A stretch of 39,933 nt of DNA from assembly GCA_025201705.1 (NCBI GenBank), contig MU616637.1, positions 1 through 39,933 of the forward strand, written 5' to 3'. This DNA is from Dissophora ornata (lineage: Eukaryota; Mortierellomycota; Mortierellomycetes; Mortierellales; Mortierellaceae). A model generated the notes under the pieces. That model ran no database searches. It saw only the letters and a list, made by a program, of their open reading frames with translations, and was not told the origin of the DNA. The translations under genes and the position numbers were made by a program. This document shows, one piece after another, positions 1 through 9,887 of the stretch (position 1 is the first letter of the stretch; every line of letters starts with the position of its first letter).

Positions 1-900
1 GTTGATGATGTTAATGAGGGAGTGTAATTCGAATACCAAGATTACAGCTTGGTTTGAGCGGAAGAGGAAGTGGAAGAAAATAAAGTTGAGAGCAGCAACG
101 CCGCTGTAGATGCAGCCGAGGTCAAGTATTCAGAACGAATGGTGTGCTGCCGACACACCCGGGTATGATTGGCAACGGCAATGACATTGGCGCAGGGATG
201 CATGTGGCTATTTTCCCTGTGTCGTGCGTCTAGCGCGCAAGAACTGCCTCGACAATGGCAATTACGGATCAGCGTTGGTGGCACTTCGGGGGTCAATGGT
301 AGGTTGCGGATTGGATCTTGTCATTGATGATATCGGGCTTGTGGTCCGTCATAATATTGATAGCGCGGAATATATTTTCGTGCTGCCATTGTCGTAAGCG
401 TTAACAGATCGTCTGGATAGGAACATCGAAGTATGTCAGTGAGGCCCATGTGCTCCTGTTTCGACCCACGGACCAAGACAGATTTCTTCATACAAAACAC
501 TCCATAAAAAAATAATAAAACCAGCGGATCTTACATCCATCATGAACTCTTTGTCGCCTAGTGCGGATCTCCAGATCTTATTCCACACAAGCGTGCTCTC
601 TGTGGCCTGATCTGAAGGCTCCAATCCGATGATGAAACTAAACAAACGAGGTTGTGTAATTTAAGGAGACGCGCATATGACGATGCGGAGCGCACTTGCG
701 AATAGGTGGCTCTGGTTTTCATGTGTCCTTCGTTCGATACAAAGCTTTGCGAATTGAATACGCCAGAAACGAGTACCGTCTAAATGACTGAAAAACTCAA
801 ATATAAAAAAGGCAGCATGGACCAGCCCCTTTTATTTTGTCGACAACGAAATCGCAAAACGCCATTCCTTTCATTTAATCCTCCACTTCAGCATTCGGTC
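1..900. repeat. Partial spacer of the tandem unit, upstream of copy 1
   Basis: This is the distal half of the repeated spacer: the window begins inside a unit, at the segment that elsewhere follows the motif TTGAGTTGATATATAGTTGATG. It holds the block around TTGTCGCCTAGTGCGGATCTC (about 550-575) and the promoter-proximal segment that ends at the copy 1 start. Short frames on either strand exist, but they are interrupted in other spacers, so no gene is called. Compared with other spacers, the middle (about 215-245) is rearranged. Confidence 0.75.
802..808 (+). promoter_or_regulatory. TATA-like box of copy 1
   Basis: TATAAAA lies about 95 bases before the conserved ATG at 901. The same element sits at a similar distance before copy 14, and a related one precedes copy 10. 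An alternative ATG at 784 lies upstream of it, which argues that transcripts start downstream of 784 and use 817 or 901. Transcription start is inferred, not seen. Confidence 0.4.
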
Positions 901-2367
901 ATGAGCAACATCAATCCCCTCGACCTAGTCGAAATCAGACTGTCAATAGCAGAGCACCTCAAGAGACCCGACCTCGCCTGCTGTCTTCGCGTCTGCTGGT
1001 CCTGGCACGATACATTTCTGCCTCTTGTCTGGGAAAACTTGTCCGTGGACAACTCCCGTACTGATGAACAATATCAAGATTCATTCAAGCCTGAGGTTCT
1101 GAGCACCCATCGACATCTCATCAAGGATCTCAACATCTTTGACTGGTCAGGGAACTACCCCTTAGCCTTCCCTCGGATACAGAAATTGGATTTCCATCTT
1201 GGCAAAGGCAATTCGCCTTTTCTAGATAAATACCTAGCGCCATTAATCAGGGGGAACCAGTCTTTAGTCAAGTTACACCTCAGGAGTCACAGTAACGACT
1301 ATCACTGCCGGCAGTGGGAAGCTTTGTTGGAACTTCCACATCTGAAAGAGCTTAGTCTGAGAATGTCCAGTATTCAAGAGGACGATATTGTCAGGTTCTG
1401 GACAATCTGCCAAAATCTAGAAAGTCTGCTACTCGAGGAAGTATCATTTCCACAAGGGACCACTCCCCATGCCTTAATGTGTTTCCAGGATATACGGAAA
1501 TTGCAACTATGTTTTGTGAGCGGTATCAAGGAAGAAGAACAGTTCCATTTTATCTCTGCATGTCCGAACCTGGAGGATCTTGCGTGGTACTGTTTTTCAA
1601 GCATAGAACCGGATAATGACCTTCAGGGCGACGGAGCTATGGGAGGCCCTTATTTCAACGAGTTCGCTAAAGAAGTTGGACGCAAGAGGTGGCCAAGACT
1701 GACGAGCTTGAAGATGGATGGACAATGGTCGGAAGAGGACACGTGCTTGATTATCGAGGGGATGCAGCGCGTTAAAAAGATTGATTTGGATGAAACGTTT
1801 GGCTCTCTCACCTTCCAGGCTCTACAACGTCATTTCAACAACCTTGTGGAACTGCAGGTCGAAACCGACAGCGAGGAGACTTCCATACTGCTTCAGAACA
1901 TCATGTGTTCTTGTCCAGCATTGAAGAAGCTCGAAGGAGGCGGTGTTCTGGCCAAGCACGTTGTAGAAGGGAAGCCTTGGGTTTGTCTATTATTGGAGAG
2001 TTTGAGCATCTGCTTCATGTTTAGTGATACGGAGCAGCACCTTCAGCCGTTGATCTTTGAGTGCCTGGCCAAACTAACACTACTTGAACACTTTTGCTCT
2101 GGTGCTATCATAACGCCTTTTCACAAAAGATACCCGGTTCCGCTGCAGCTTCGTCTTCAGAGTGGTCTCAATGCTCTATCTGGTTTACGGTGGATGGTTT
2201 CTCTGTTCCCTAGCCAGAGGAAGTCTTTGGGAGAGAATGAACTGCGGTGGATGCTGGCCCACTGGAAAGAACTCAAATCAGTCTCTGCAAACGTGGACAT
2301 TGACGACCGTACGAGAATCGAGCTCCAGAATCTGTTCAAATCCCGCGGTATCAAACTTAGGCTTTAA
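901..2367 (+). CDS. F-box/LRR protein, copy 1 (intact)
   Basis: Intact 488-residue protein. Residues about 4-50 form an F-box: INPLDLVEIRLSIAEHL, then DLACCLRVCWSWHDTFLPLVWENLSVD, with the usual conserved Leu, Val-Cys, Trp and Leu-Val-Trp positions. Irregular LRRs follow, for example near residues 80-100, 119-130 (NQSLVKLHLRS), 145-185 (LPHLKELSL, NLESLLLE), 197-233 (IRKLQL, CPNLEDLAW), 262-300 and 315-352. The C-terminal block ends with FKSRGIKLRL. By family, it would recruit Skp1 through the F-box and a substrate through the LRRs. The ATG at 901 is chosen because it is the one shared by nearly all copies; in-frame ATGs at 817 and 784 would add 28 or 39 residues. Position 10 is Val where most copies have Pro, and residues 26-27 are Ala-Cys rather than Val-Arg. 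The stop is TAA. Confidence 0.85.
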   Translation: MSNINPLDLVEIRLSIAEHLKRPDLACCLRVCWSWHDTFLPLVWENLSVDNSRTDEQYQDSFKPEVLSTHRHLIKDLNIFDWSGNYPLAFPRIQKLDFHLGKGNSPFLDKYLAPLIRGNQSLVKLHLRSHSNDYHCRQWEALLELPHLKELSLRMSSIQEDDIVRFWTICQNLESLLLEEVSFPQGTTPHALMCFQDIRKLQLCFVSGIKEEEQFHFISACPNLEDLAWYCFSSIEPDNDLQGDGAMGGPYFNEFAKEVGRKRWPRLTSLKMDGQWSEEDTCLIIEGMQRVKKIDLDETFGSLTFQALQRHFNNLVELQVETDSEETSILLQNIMCSCPALKKLEGGGVLAKHVVEGKPWVCLLLESLSICFMFSDTEQHLQPLIFECLAKLTLLEHFCSGAIITPFHKRYPVPLQLRLQSGLNALSGLRWMVSLFPSQRKSLGENELRWMLAHWKELKSVSANVDIDDRTRIELQNLFKSRGIKLRL

Positions 2368-3544
2368 CTTGGTTGTGTAAATATATCTCTTTCCGGGAAC
2401 TGAAAATGAACATTTATGGTGATAAAGGCTATCAAGAACGGGAGCCATTTCTTGCTCCAACTTGCCATATCATCCCGACCCCACCACAATCGTGGACGAA
2501 TGGAGACATGCAAAAGTCCGGAGCTGTGCAGAGTGGGTGTCTGGACACCTCTGCGGCTATTCGAGCTTTGTGCAACAACACTAACCTCCTTCGGACTTTG
2601 TCCAAGTTCAGTGGGACTGAATCTTCCTGCCATCGCGCTTATTTCAAAGATTCCAATGTGCATCTTTCACATCTGGGGAACAAAATGCCACCACAGGATA
2701 TCAGAACCACCGCTGTTTTTATTTTTATTTTTCCTAACGTCAGGGAGCAGATCCCACATTCTTTTTTTCTGAGTCAATATACCTTTTGACGAAGTTGGTC
2801 AGTGAGGCCCATGGGCTCCTGCTTCGGGCCACGGATCCAGACGGATTACTTCATATTGTCTTGGTCCACTTTATCCTTCGCATTTTCAAAACACTTGTTT
2901 CGTGAACAATAAAAATATAATAACCGCTAATCTCATATCCATCGACCATGATCTCTTTATCGCCTAGTGTGGAACTCCAGATCTTAATCAGTACAAGCGT
3001 GCTCCCTGTGGCCTGACTAGAAGGCTCCAGACCGACGAGGAAACTGAACGAAAGAGGTTGAGTAATTTGGAGAGTCACGCATATGAAGATGCGAAGCGCA
3101 CTTGCGAATAGATGGCATGCCAGAGAAGAGGAGGAGCGTCTAGATGACTGATAAAAAAAAGGGCAGGGTTTGGACGCCTCTTTTTATTTTGTCGACATCC
3201 TAATGTCACTGACGCAAGCCATACGACTATTGCTCTTCAGAAGGATAAAGACCTCAAAAAAACATATAACAAAATCCTAGAAAGCCTTAGCACTAAAAAC
3301 TCTGTAATAACCCCAAAAGAGCCCTGAAAACCCCCAAAGGACATACGGATGTGATTAATGCTACTAAGTGTGATAACAGGGATGAGAGGTATAAGTGGGA
3401 TTGGAGGGATAAGAGGGATCAGAGGAATAATAAGAAGCGTTAAAAAAATGAATTTATTGAATGGCTTGAGTCAGTGACAAAAAGATTCAACAAAAATGCA
3501 AAATGCCATTCCTTCCATTTAATCCACCACTTCAGCATTCGGTC
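2368..3544. repeat. Spacer 1-2 with a large deletion and an insertion
   Basis: The first 400 bases match the conserved 3' flank of the unit, including a small open frame from 2406. Near 2770-2800 the sequence jumps from the segment after the AGCCATTGTACC-type motif straight to the GAAGTAGGTCAGT motif, skipping roughly 0.9 kb present in other spacers. A T-rich tract occurs at about 2715-2735. A separate insertion interrupts the promoter-proximal part at about 3197-3495. No complete gene is seen. Confidence 0.7.
3197..3495 (+). other. Unique insertion upstream of copy 2, with coding-like fragments
   Basis: Other units run directly from the TTTTGTCGACAACAAAATG segment to AAACGCCATTCC. Here about 300 bases not found elsewhere in the array lie between TTTTGTCGACA and AAAATGCAAAATGCC. 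On the + strand the insertion reads as charged, protein-like fragments, for example KDKDLKKTYNKILESLSTKN (about 3241-3300), then DVINATKCDNRDERYKWDW (about 3350-3405) and NEFIEWLESVTKRFNKN, broken by stops and a frame change. It looks like a decayed piece of a gene or mobile element; its family is not recognised. Edges are approximate, and it moves any promoter elements about 300 bases away from copy 2. Confidence 0.6.
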
Positions 3545-5008
3545 ATGAACAAGATCAATCCCCTCGAACTACCCGAGATCAGACTGTCGATAGCAGAGCA
3601 CCTCAAGAAGCCCGACCTTGTCCGCTGTCTTCGCGTCTGCTGGTCCTGGCACGATACATTTTTGCCTCTTGTCTGGGAAAACTTGTCCGTGGACAACTCC
3701 CGCAGTGTTGAACAAGATCAAGATGCGTTCACGCCTGAGGTTCTGCGCTCCCACTGCCACCTTGTCACGGATCTCTACATTGCTGACTGGTCAGGGAACT
3801 ACCCCTTAGACTTCCCTCGGATACAGACATTGGATTTCCATCTTGACAAAGGGTACACGCCTTTTCTAGAAAAATACTTGGCGCCATTAATCAGGCGGAA
3901 CCAGTCTTTAGTCAAGTTACACGTCAGGAGCGAAAGTCATGGCTATCACTGTCGGGAGTGGGAAATGTTGTTGGAACTTCCACATCTGAGAGAACTGAGT
4001 CTGAGAACAACATACATTCATGAGGACGGCATTGTCAGGTTCTGGATAATCTGCGAAAATCTAGAGAGTCTGATACTCGAGGGCGTATTATTTCCTGAAG
4101 GGACCACTCCCCATGCCCCAATGTGTTTCCGGAATATACGGAAATTGGTGTTATCCTCTGTGGATGGTATGGAGGTCAAAGGACAGTTCCGTTTTATCTC
4201 TGCATGTCCGAACCTGGAAGACCTTGCATGGAGCTGTAGCAGTATTGTAAGCGTAGATTTGGATAATGGCCTTGAGGACAACGGAGCTATGGGAGGCACT
4301 TATTTCAACGAGTTCGCGAAAGACGTTGGATGCAAGAGGTGGCCAAGACTGACGAGCTTGAAGATTGATGGACAATGGACGGAAGAGGACACATGTCTGA
4401 TCATCGAGGGGATGCAGCGCGTTAAAAAGATCAATTTGGAAAACACGTTTGGCCCTCTCACCTTCCAGGTTCTACAACGTCATTTCAACAACCTCGTAGA
4501 ACTGCGGGTCGAAACCAGTAGCGAGGCAGCATCTAAACTCCTTCAGAACATCATGTGTTCTTGTCCAGCATTGAAAAGGCTTCAAGGAGGCAGTGTTCTG
4601 GCCAAGGACGTTGTAGAAGGGAAGCCTTGGGTTTGTCTATCGTTGGAGACTTTGATCATCTTCTTCATGTTCAGTGATACGGAGCAGCACCTTCAGCCGT
4701 TGGTCTTTGAGTGCCTGGCCAAACTGACGCGACTTGAAGACCTTTACTGTTGGGCTGCCAGAATGCCTTTTCACGAAAAATACCCAGTTCCGCTGCAATT
4801 TCGTCTTCAGAGTGGTCTCGATGCTCTATCTGGATTATGGCGGATGGCTTCTTTCTTCCCTGGCTACGATAGTTCCCTGAGCGAGGAAGAGGTACGGTGG
4901 ATGTTGGTCCACTGGAAAGAACTCGTATCAGTCACAGATGTGAACATTGACGACCCTGCAAGCATCAATCTGCTCAAATCCCGCGGTATCGAACTTTGTC
5001 GTTTTTAA
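3545..5008 (+). CDS. F-box/LRR protein, copy 2 (intact)
   Basis: Intact 487-residue copy. The F-box (residues about 4-50: INPLELPEIRLSIAEHLKKP, DLVRCLRVCWSWHDTFLPL) is close to the array consensus, including LPEI, VRCLRVC and LVWENLSVD. The LRR region contains LPHLRELSLRTTYIHEDGI, NLESLILEGV, CPNLEDLAW and RWPRLTSLKIDGQWTEEDTC. It belongs to the same subfamily as copies 1, 3 and 4 (PRIQTLDFHLDKG, FLEKYLAPLIRRN, FECLAKLT). The tail is unusual: the stretch before the last LRR-like block reads DDPASINLLKSRGIELCRF, about three residues shorter than the DDxTxIELxNLFKSRGI of relatives. An in-frame ATG at 3503 would add 14 residues. Its upstream region was altered by the insertion just described, so its expression may differ from its neighbours'. 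Confidence 0.85.
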   Translation: MNKINPLELPEIRLSIAEHLKKPDLVRCLRVCWSWHDTFLPLVWENLSVDNSRSVEQDQDAFTPEVLRSHCHLVTDLYIADWSGNYPLDFPRIQTLDFHLDKGYTPFLEKYLAPLIRRNQSLVKLHVRSESHGYHCREWEMLLELPHLRELSLRTTYIHEDGIVRFWIICENLESLILEGVLFPEGTTPHAPMCFRNIRKLVLSSVDGMEVKGQFRFISACPNLEDLAWSCSSIVSVDLDNGLEDNGAMGGTYFNEFAKDVGCKRWPRLTSLKIDGQWTEEDTCLIIEGMQRVKKINLENTFGPLTFQVLQRHFNNLVELRVETSSEAASKLLQNIMCSCPALKRLQGGSVLAKDVVEGKPWVCLSLETLIIFFMFSDTEQHLQPLVFECLAKLTRLEDLYCWAARMPFHEKYPVPLQFRLQSGLDALSGLWRMASFFPGYDSSLSEEEVRWMLVHWKELVSVTDVNIDDPASINLLKSRGIELCRF

Positions 5009-5013
5009 ATAAA
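5008..5013 (+). terminator. AATAAA signal at the end of copy 2
   Basis: A canonical polyadenylation hexamer overlaps the last base of the TAA stop. This position is conserved in many copies, implying a very short 3' UTR. Confidence 0.45.
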
Positions 5014-6529
5014 TATCTTTCCAAGATCTAAATATATGCCATCAGCCAGCATTAGCGACTACGTAATGGACTGCAAATGAATATTTATAGCGATAAAGGC
5101 TATCAACAACAGGAGCTATTTCTTGCTCCAACTTACCCTATCATCCCGAACCCACTACAATCCTGGACGAATGGAGATATGCAAAAGTCCCGGATATGTG
5201 CAGTGTGGGTGTCTGGACACCTCTGTAACTATTTGTGCTTCGTCAACAATCCTCAACTCCTTCGGATTTGGTTTTAGTTCAGCGATACTGAATCTTTCTG
5301 CCATCGCACTTTTTTTTTCAAAAATTCCAATGTGCTTCCTACGCATCTGGGGAACAAAATGCCACTACAGGATATCAAAACCACAACTTGTGGAGTCTCT
5401 CATATTACCTGACATCAGGGAGCGGATCCCACGTCGTTTTTTTGGTGTCATTCATTGTGCCGTAAGAAGAACAGTAGTTCGAGGAGCCTGAGAACATGCA
5501 TCTGTGGAAATTCCCTTTGTGTAAAGTCGCCCAATTATCATGTCTTGTCACAAAGATGGTTGAGAGGTCTCATTCATAGTCCGTGTAGTGTGGACTGCAT
5601 GGCGATGTAAAGTTGTGCCCTGGGTCTCGGCCATAAAAGTATTCGAGTTGAGGGGAAGATGAACATTTCCGCTCAGGATATCGTCCACGTCGGCCGGGTC
5701 TTTGAAGTAAACCTCGATTGCTCAAAAGTCACGAATGTGCAGTGGAGTGAGCGTCACGATTCCCGCGACTATGCTCCTCAGAATTGTTTGAATTGATATT
5801 ATATAGTTCATGATATGGATTGAGGGAGTTTAATGAAGGACACGAAGATTATAGCGTGCTGTGGCGAAAGTAGCGGAATATAAGGTTGAGGGCAGCAATG
5901 CCTACCGCGGATGCAGCCGAGGTGACAATGGTGGAGGTACGATGGGTTTTAGTGTAACTAAGAACAGCCTCAATAATGGCAACAACGGGTCGGCGTTGGT
6001 GGCACTTTAGGGGTCAATGGTTGGGTACAGATAGGATTTTGCCGTTGATGATATCGCGCTTGTGGTCGGTCATAATTTTGACGTCGCTAATTTTATTTTC
6101 GTCCTGTCATTGTCGCTGGGCGTTAACAGATCGTCCAGAGAGGAACATCAAAGTAGGTCAGTGAGGCCCATGGGCTACTGCTTCGGCCCACGGATTTATG
6201 AATATAGAAAACAACTGTGTCGTGTACAATATAAAAATAATAACAGGGGATCTCACATCCATCGACCATGATCTCTTTGTCGCCTAGTGCGGATCTCCAG
6301 ATCTTATAGATCTTATGCAGTACAATCGTGCCAATCCAATAACGACACTAAACGAAAGAAGGTTGGAGCGCACTTTGCGAATAGGTGGCGCCAGTTTCCA
6401 TGTGACCTTCGTTCGATACAGAGCTTTGCGAGTTGATTACGAGCGCGTATGCGAGGAGACGGCTAGGAAATAAATAACGCAAAATGAATCGCAAAAACGC
6501 CATTTCTTCCATCACTTCAGCATTCGGTC
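5009..6529. repeat. Spacer 2-3 of the tandem unit
   Basis: Conserved spacer, somewhat shortened. It starts with the 3' flank (small open frame 5077-5277) and continues with the segments near ATGTGGACTGCATGGCGAT and TCGGCCATAAAAGT. A block is missing at about 5640, where TCGGCCATAAAAGT joins TTGAGGGGAAGATG, and a smaller one at about 5925. The distal half (5800-6480) has the usual elements upstream of copy 3. Scattered short frames are not conserved intact between units; no gene is called. Confidence 0.7.
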
Positions 6530-8002
6530 ATGAACAAGATCAATCCCCTCGAACTACCCGAGATCAGACTGTCAATAGCAGAATACCTCAAGAAGCCCGA
6601 CCTTGTCCGCTGTCTTCGCGTCTGCTGGTCCTGGCACGATACATTTTTGCCTCTTGTCTGGGAAAACTTGTCCGTGGACAACTCCGACAGGGTTGGACCA
6701 TCTCAAGATGCGCCCATGCCTGAGGTTCTGCGCTCCTACCACCACCTCGTCAAGGATCTCAACATCGTTGACTGGTCAGAGAACTACCCCATAGTCTTTC
6801 CTTGGATACAGTCATTGGATTTCCATTTTGACAAAGGCACAACGCCTTTTCTAGGAAAATACTTAACACTATTAATGAGGCGGAACCAGTCTTTAGTCAA
6901 GTTACACGTTCGGTGCCATAGTGATGGCTATCGCTTTCGGGGGTGGGAATTGTTGTCGAAACTTCCACATCTGAGAGAATTGGGCCTGGGAAGGTCATTT
7001 ATTTATGTGGAAGACATTGTCTGGTTCTAGACAATCTGCGAAAATCTAGAGAGTCTGCTACTCGAGGTCCTATCATTTCCTCAAGGAACCACTCCCCATA
7101 CCTCAATGTGTTTCCGAAATATACGGAAATTGACGTTGTGCGCTGTGAGCGGTATGAAGGTGGAAGGACAGTTCCGTTTTATCTCTGCATGTCCGAACCT
7201 GGAGGACCTTGCATGGCGCTGTAGTGTAAGCAGCGTAGATTGGGATAATGGCCTCGAGAAGGACCGAGCTATGGGAGGCTTTTATTTTGAAGAGTTCGCG
7301 AGAGAAGTTGCACGCAAGAGGTGGCCAAGACTGACGAGCTTGAGGATGTATGGACAATGGACAGAAGAGGACACATGTCTGATCATCGAGGGGATGCAGC
7401 GCGTTAAAAAGATTGATCTGGACGACACGTTTGGCCCTCTTACATTCCAGGCTCTACAACGTCATTTTAACAACCTTGTAGAACTGCAGGTGGAAACCTT
7501 CAGCGAGGCAGCATCTAAACTGCTTCAGAACATCATGTGTTCTTGTCCAGCATTGAAGATGCTCAAAGGAGGCAGTGTTCTGGCCAAGGACGTTGTAGAA
7601 GGGAAGCCTTGGGTTTGTCTATCGTTGGAGAGTTTGAGCATCTGCTTCATGTTTAGTGATGCAGAGCAGCACCTTCAGCCGTTGATCTTTGAGTGCCTGG
7701 CGAAACTGACGCGACTTGAACACCTTTACTCTTGCGCTACCAGAACGCCTTTTCGCGAAAAATACCCAATTCCGTTGCAGTTTCGTCTTCAGTGTGGTCT
7801 CGATGCTCTATCTGGTTTATGGCGGATGGCTTCTTTCTTCCCTGGCTACGATAGTCCCCTGGGCGAGGATGAGCTACGGTGGATGTTGGTGCACTGGAAA
7901 GAACTCATATCAGTCACTGCAGGCGTGCACATTAACGACCTTCCGATCATCGAGCTTAAGAATCTGTTCAAATCCCTCGGTATCAAACTTCAGCGTCTTT
8001 AA
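6530..8002 (+). pseudogene. F-box/LRR protein, copy 3, with an internal amber stop
   Basis: The frame from the conserved ATG is uninterrupted for 166 residues, hits TAG at 7028-7030, and then continues in the same frame to the normal TAA at 8000-8002. In relatives the codon is TGG, in the motif DIVRFWTICENLES; here it reads DIVWF-stop-TICENLES, a single G-to-A change. Without the stop the product would be 490 residues, in the copy 1-4 subfamily. The F-box (residues about 4-50) is intact, so the truncated product would be an F-box with the first LRRs only. An internal restart at ATG 7106 would give an LRR-only product of 298 residues. Loss of function by a recent point mutation is the simplest reading; amber readthrough or a sequencing error are alternatives. 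Confidence 0.75.
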
Positions 8003-8007
8003 ATAAA
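8002..8007 (+). terminator. AATAAA signal at the end of copy 3
   Basis: Polyadenylation hexamer overlapping the last base of the TAA stop, retained although the gene carries an internal stop. Confidence 0.4.
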
Positions 8008-9887
8008 TCTCTTTCCGACATCTAAACATATGCAATCAGTCAGCGTTCGCGACTACCTAATGAACATTTATGGCGATAAAGGTTATCAACAACAGGAGCC
8101 ATTTCTTACTCCATCTCGGGGTATGATCCTAACCCCGCTACAACCATGGACGGATGGAGTCCCGAATCTGTGTAGAGTGGGTATCTGGACACCTCTCTAA
8201 CTATTCAACAATCCTAAACTCTTTCGTACTGGTCTTTGTTCAATGGGACTGAATCTTCCTGCAATCGCATCTGTGCAACAAAATGCAACCTAGGATATCA
8301 GAACCACAGCTGGAGGAGTTTTTCATATCCCCTGATGTCAGGGAGCAGATCCCACATTGTTTTTTTCTGTGCCATTGTACTTCCAGAAGAAGGGTAGCTC
8401 GAGGAGACCGAGAACATACATCCGTAGAAAGTCCCTTTGCGTAAAGTCGCACTATCATGACTAAGGCGTACTATTTGCACTTGTGGCACTCGTGGCTAGG
8501 CCTTTTTACTATGTCTAGGTGAAAAGGGTGAAAGCTCTCCTGTAGTTTGTGTAATGTGGACAGCATGGCGATATAAAGTTGTGTCCTGCGTCTCGGCCAT
8601 AAACGTGGTATCTTGAGATAGCAATAGTCCTGAGGCAGTTTACCCTAGATCTTGTTTCACACATGTGCTATCGCCATAAAGATATTCTGCCGATTACTGT
8701 CTGATTTAGGAAGCTACGCGACAAGCTGACTGCGGATTCTGTGGATTGGCGAGTAAAGGACGTGAGGTGTGGTAGAAAAATGACAATGGCATTGCTGTTC
8801 CTCGGTTTTATTTAGCATTTAAGTTGAGACATCTCCTCTCAGGACATCGTCCACATTGGGCAGGTCCTTGAAGAAAACAGCGTATCTCAAAAGTCACGTA
8901 TGCGCAGTAGACTGTGTGGCACTATTTTCGCGTCTTGCGGAAAGTAGCATGCGCTTCAGCATTTTTTGAGTTGATTTATAGTCAATGGTGTGGATTGAGG
9001 GAGTGTAATTCGAACATATGAAGGACGCGAAGATTACAGCTTGGTTTGGACGGAGAAGGAAGTCGAGGAGTATATGGCTGAAGACAGCGACGCCTACCCC
9101 TGATGCAGCCGAGGTCAAGTATGCAGAGCAGATGGCGTGCTCCGACACACTTGGGTAGGATTGGCAACGGCAATCCCATTGGCGCAAGGATGCATATTGC
9201 TATGGTAAATAGTTGAGGTACGACAGGTCTAAGCGTAAATGAGAGCCGCGTCAATAATCGCAGCAACAGATCGGGGTCGGTGGTACTTCAGGGATCAATG
9301 ATAGGTTGCAGATTTGACCTTGCCCTTGACGATATCGCTGTTGAAGTCGGTCATAATTTTGACGTTGCGAATTTCATTTTAGTGCTGCCATTGTCGCCAT
9401 CATTCTGGATGGAACATTGAAGTAGTCAGTAGGCCCACGGCCCCTGCTTCGGCCCACGGATCAAGACGGGTTTTTTCATATAAATAATATTAAAATATAA
9501 AGGCAACAACTTTGGGTACCAGCAAGGGATCTCACATCCATCGATCATGATGTCGTTGTCGCCTAGCGCAGATCCCCACATCTTCCACAGCACAAGCGTA
9601 CACCTTGCGATCTTGTCCGAAGGCTCCAAACCTATGCAGAAACTGAACGAAAGCGGTCGCGTGATTTGAAGAGACGCGCACATGAAGATGAGAGGCACAC
9701 TTGCGAATAGGTGGCACTGGTTTTCATGTGTCTCCAGTTCGATACTGGGCTTCGCAAGTTGATTACGAGTCTGCATGCCAGAGACAAGAAGGAGAAATAA
9801 AGACGCATGGACCCCTTTTTATTTTATCGACAACAAAATCACAAAACGCCATTCCTTCCATTTAATCCACAACTTTAGCATTCGGTC
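8003..9887. repeat. Spacer 3-4 of the tandem unit (full length)
   Basis: One of the longest uninterrupted versions of the spacer. It begins with the 3' flank, in which the small downstream frame is broken by a deletion near 8160. The middle segment (about 8390-8760) is absent from several other units. The distal part (about 8890-9430) is nearly the same as in spacer 6-7 (16030-16560). Promoter-proximal sequence occupies about 9530-9887. Antisense open frames at 8894-9187 and 9426-9776 recur in other units, but with no sign of coding constraint. Confidence 0.7.

Noticed and set aside
7020..7110. Possible intron removing the amber stop of copy 3
   Set aside because: The sequence around the TAG aligns without gaps to the uninterrupted coding sequence of relatives, so splicing here would delete conserved residues. 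A point mutation explains the stop.
9426..9776. Antisense frame with LSFSFLIGLEPSDQ-like sequence before several copies, resembling a signal peptide
   Set aside because: It lies over the promoter-proximal block and is truncated or frame-broken in many units. Hydrophobic character alone is not enough to call a secreted protein.
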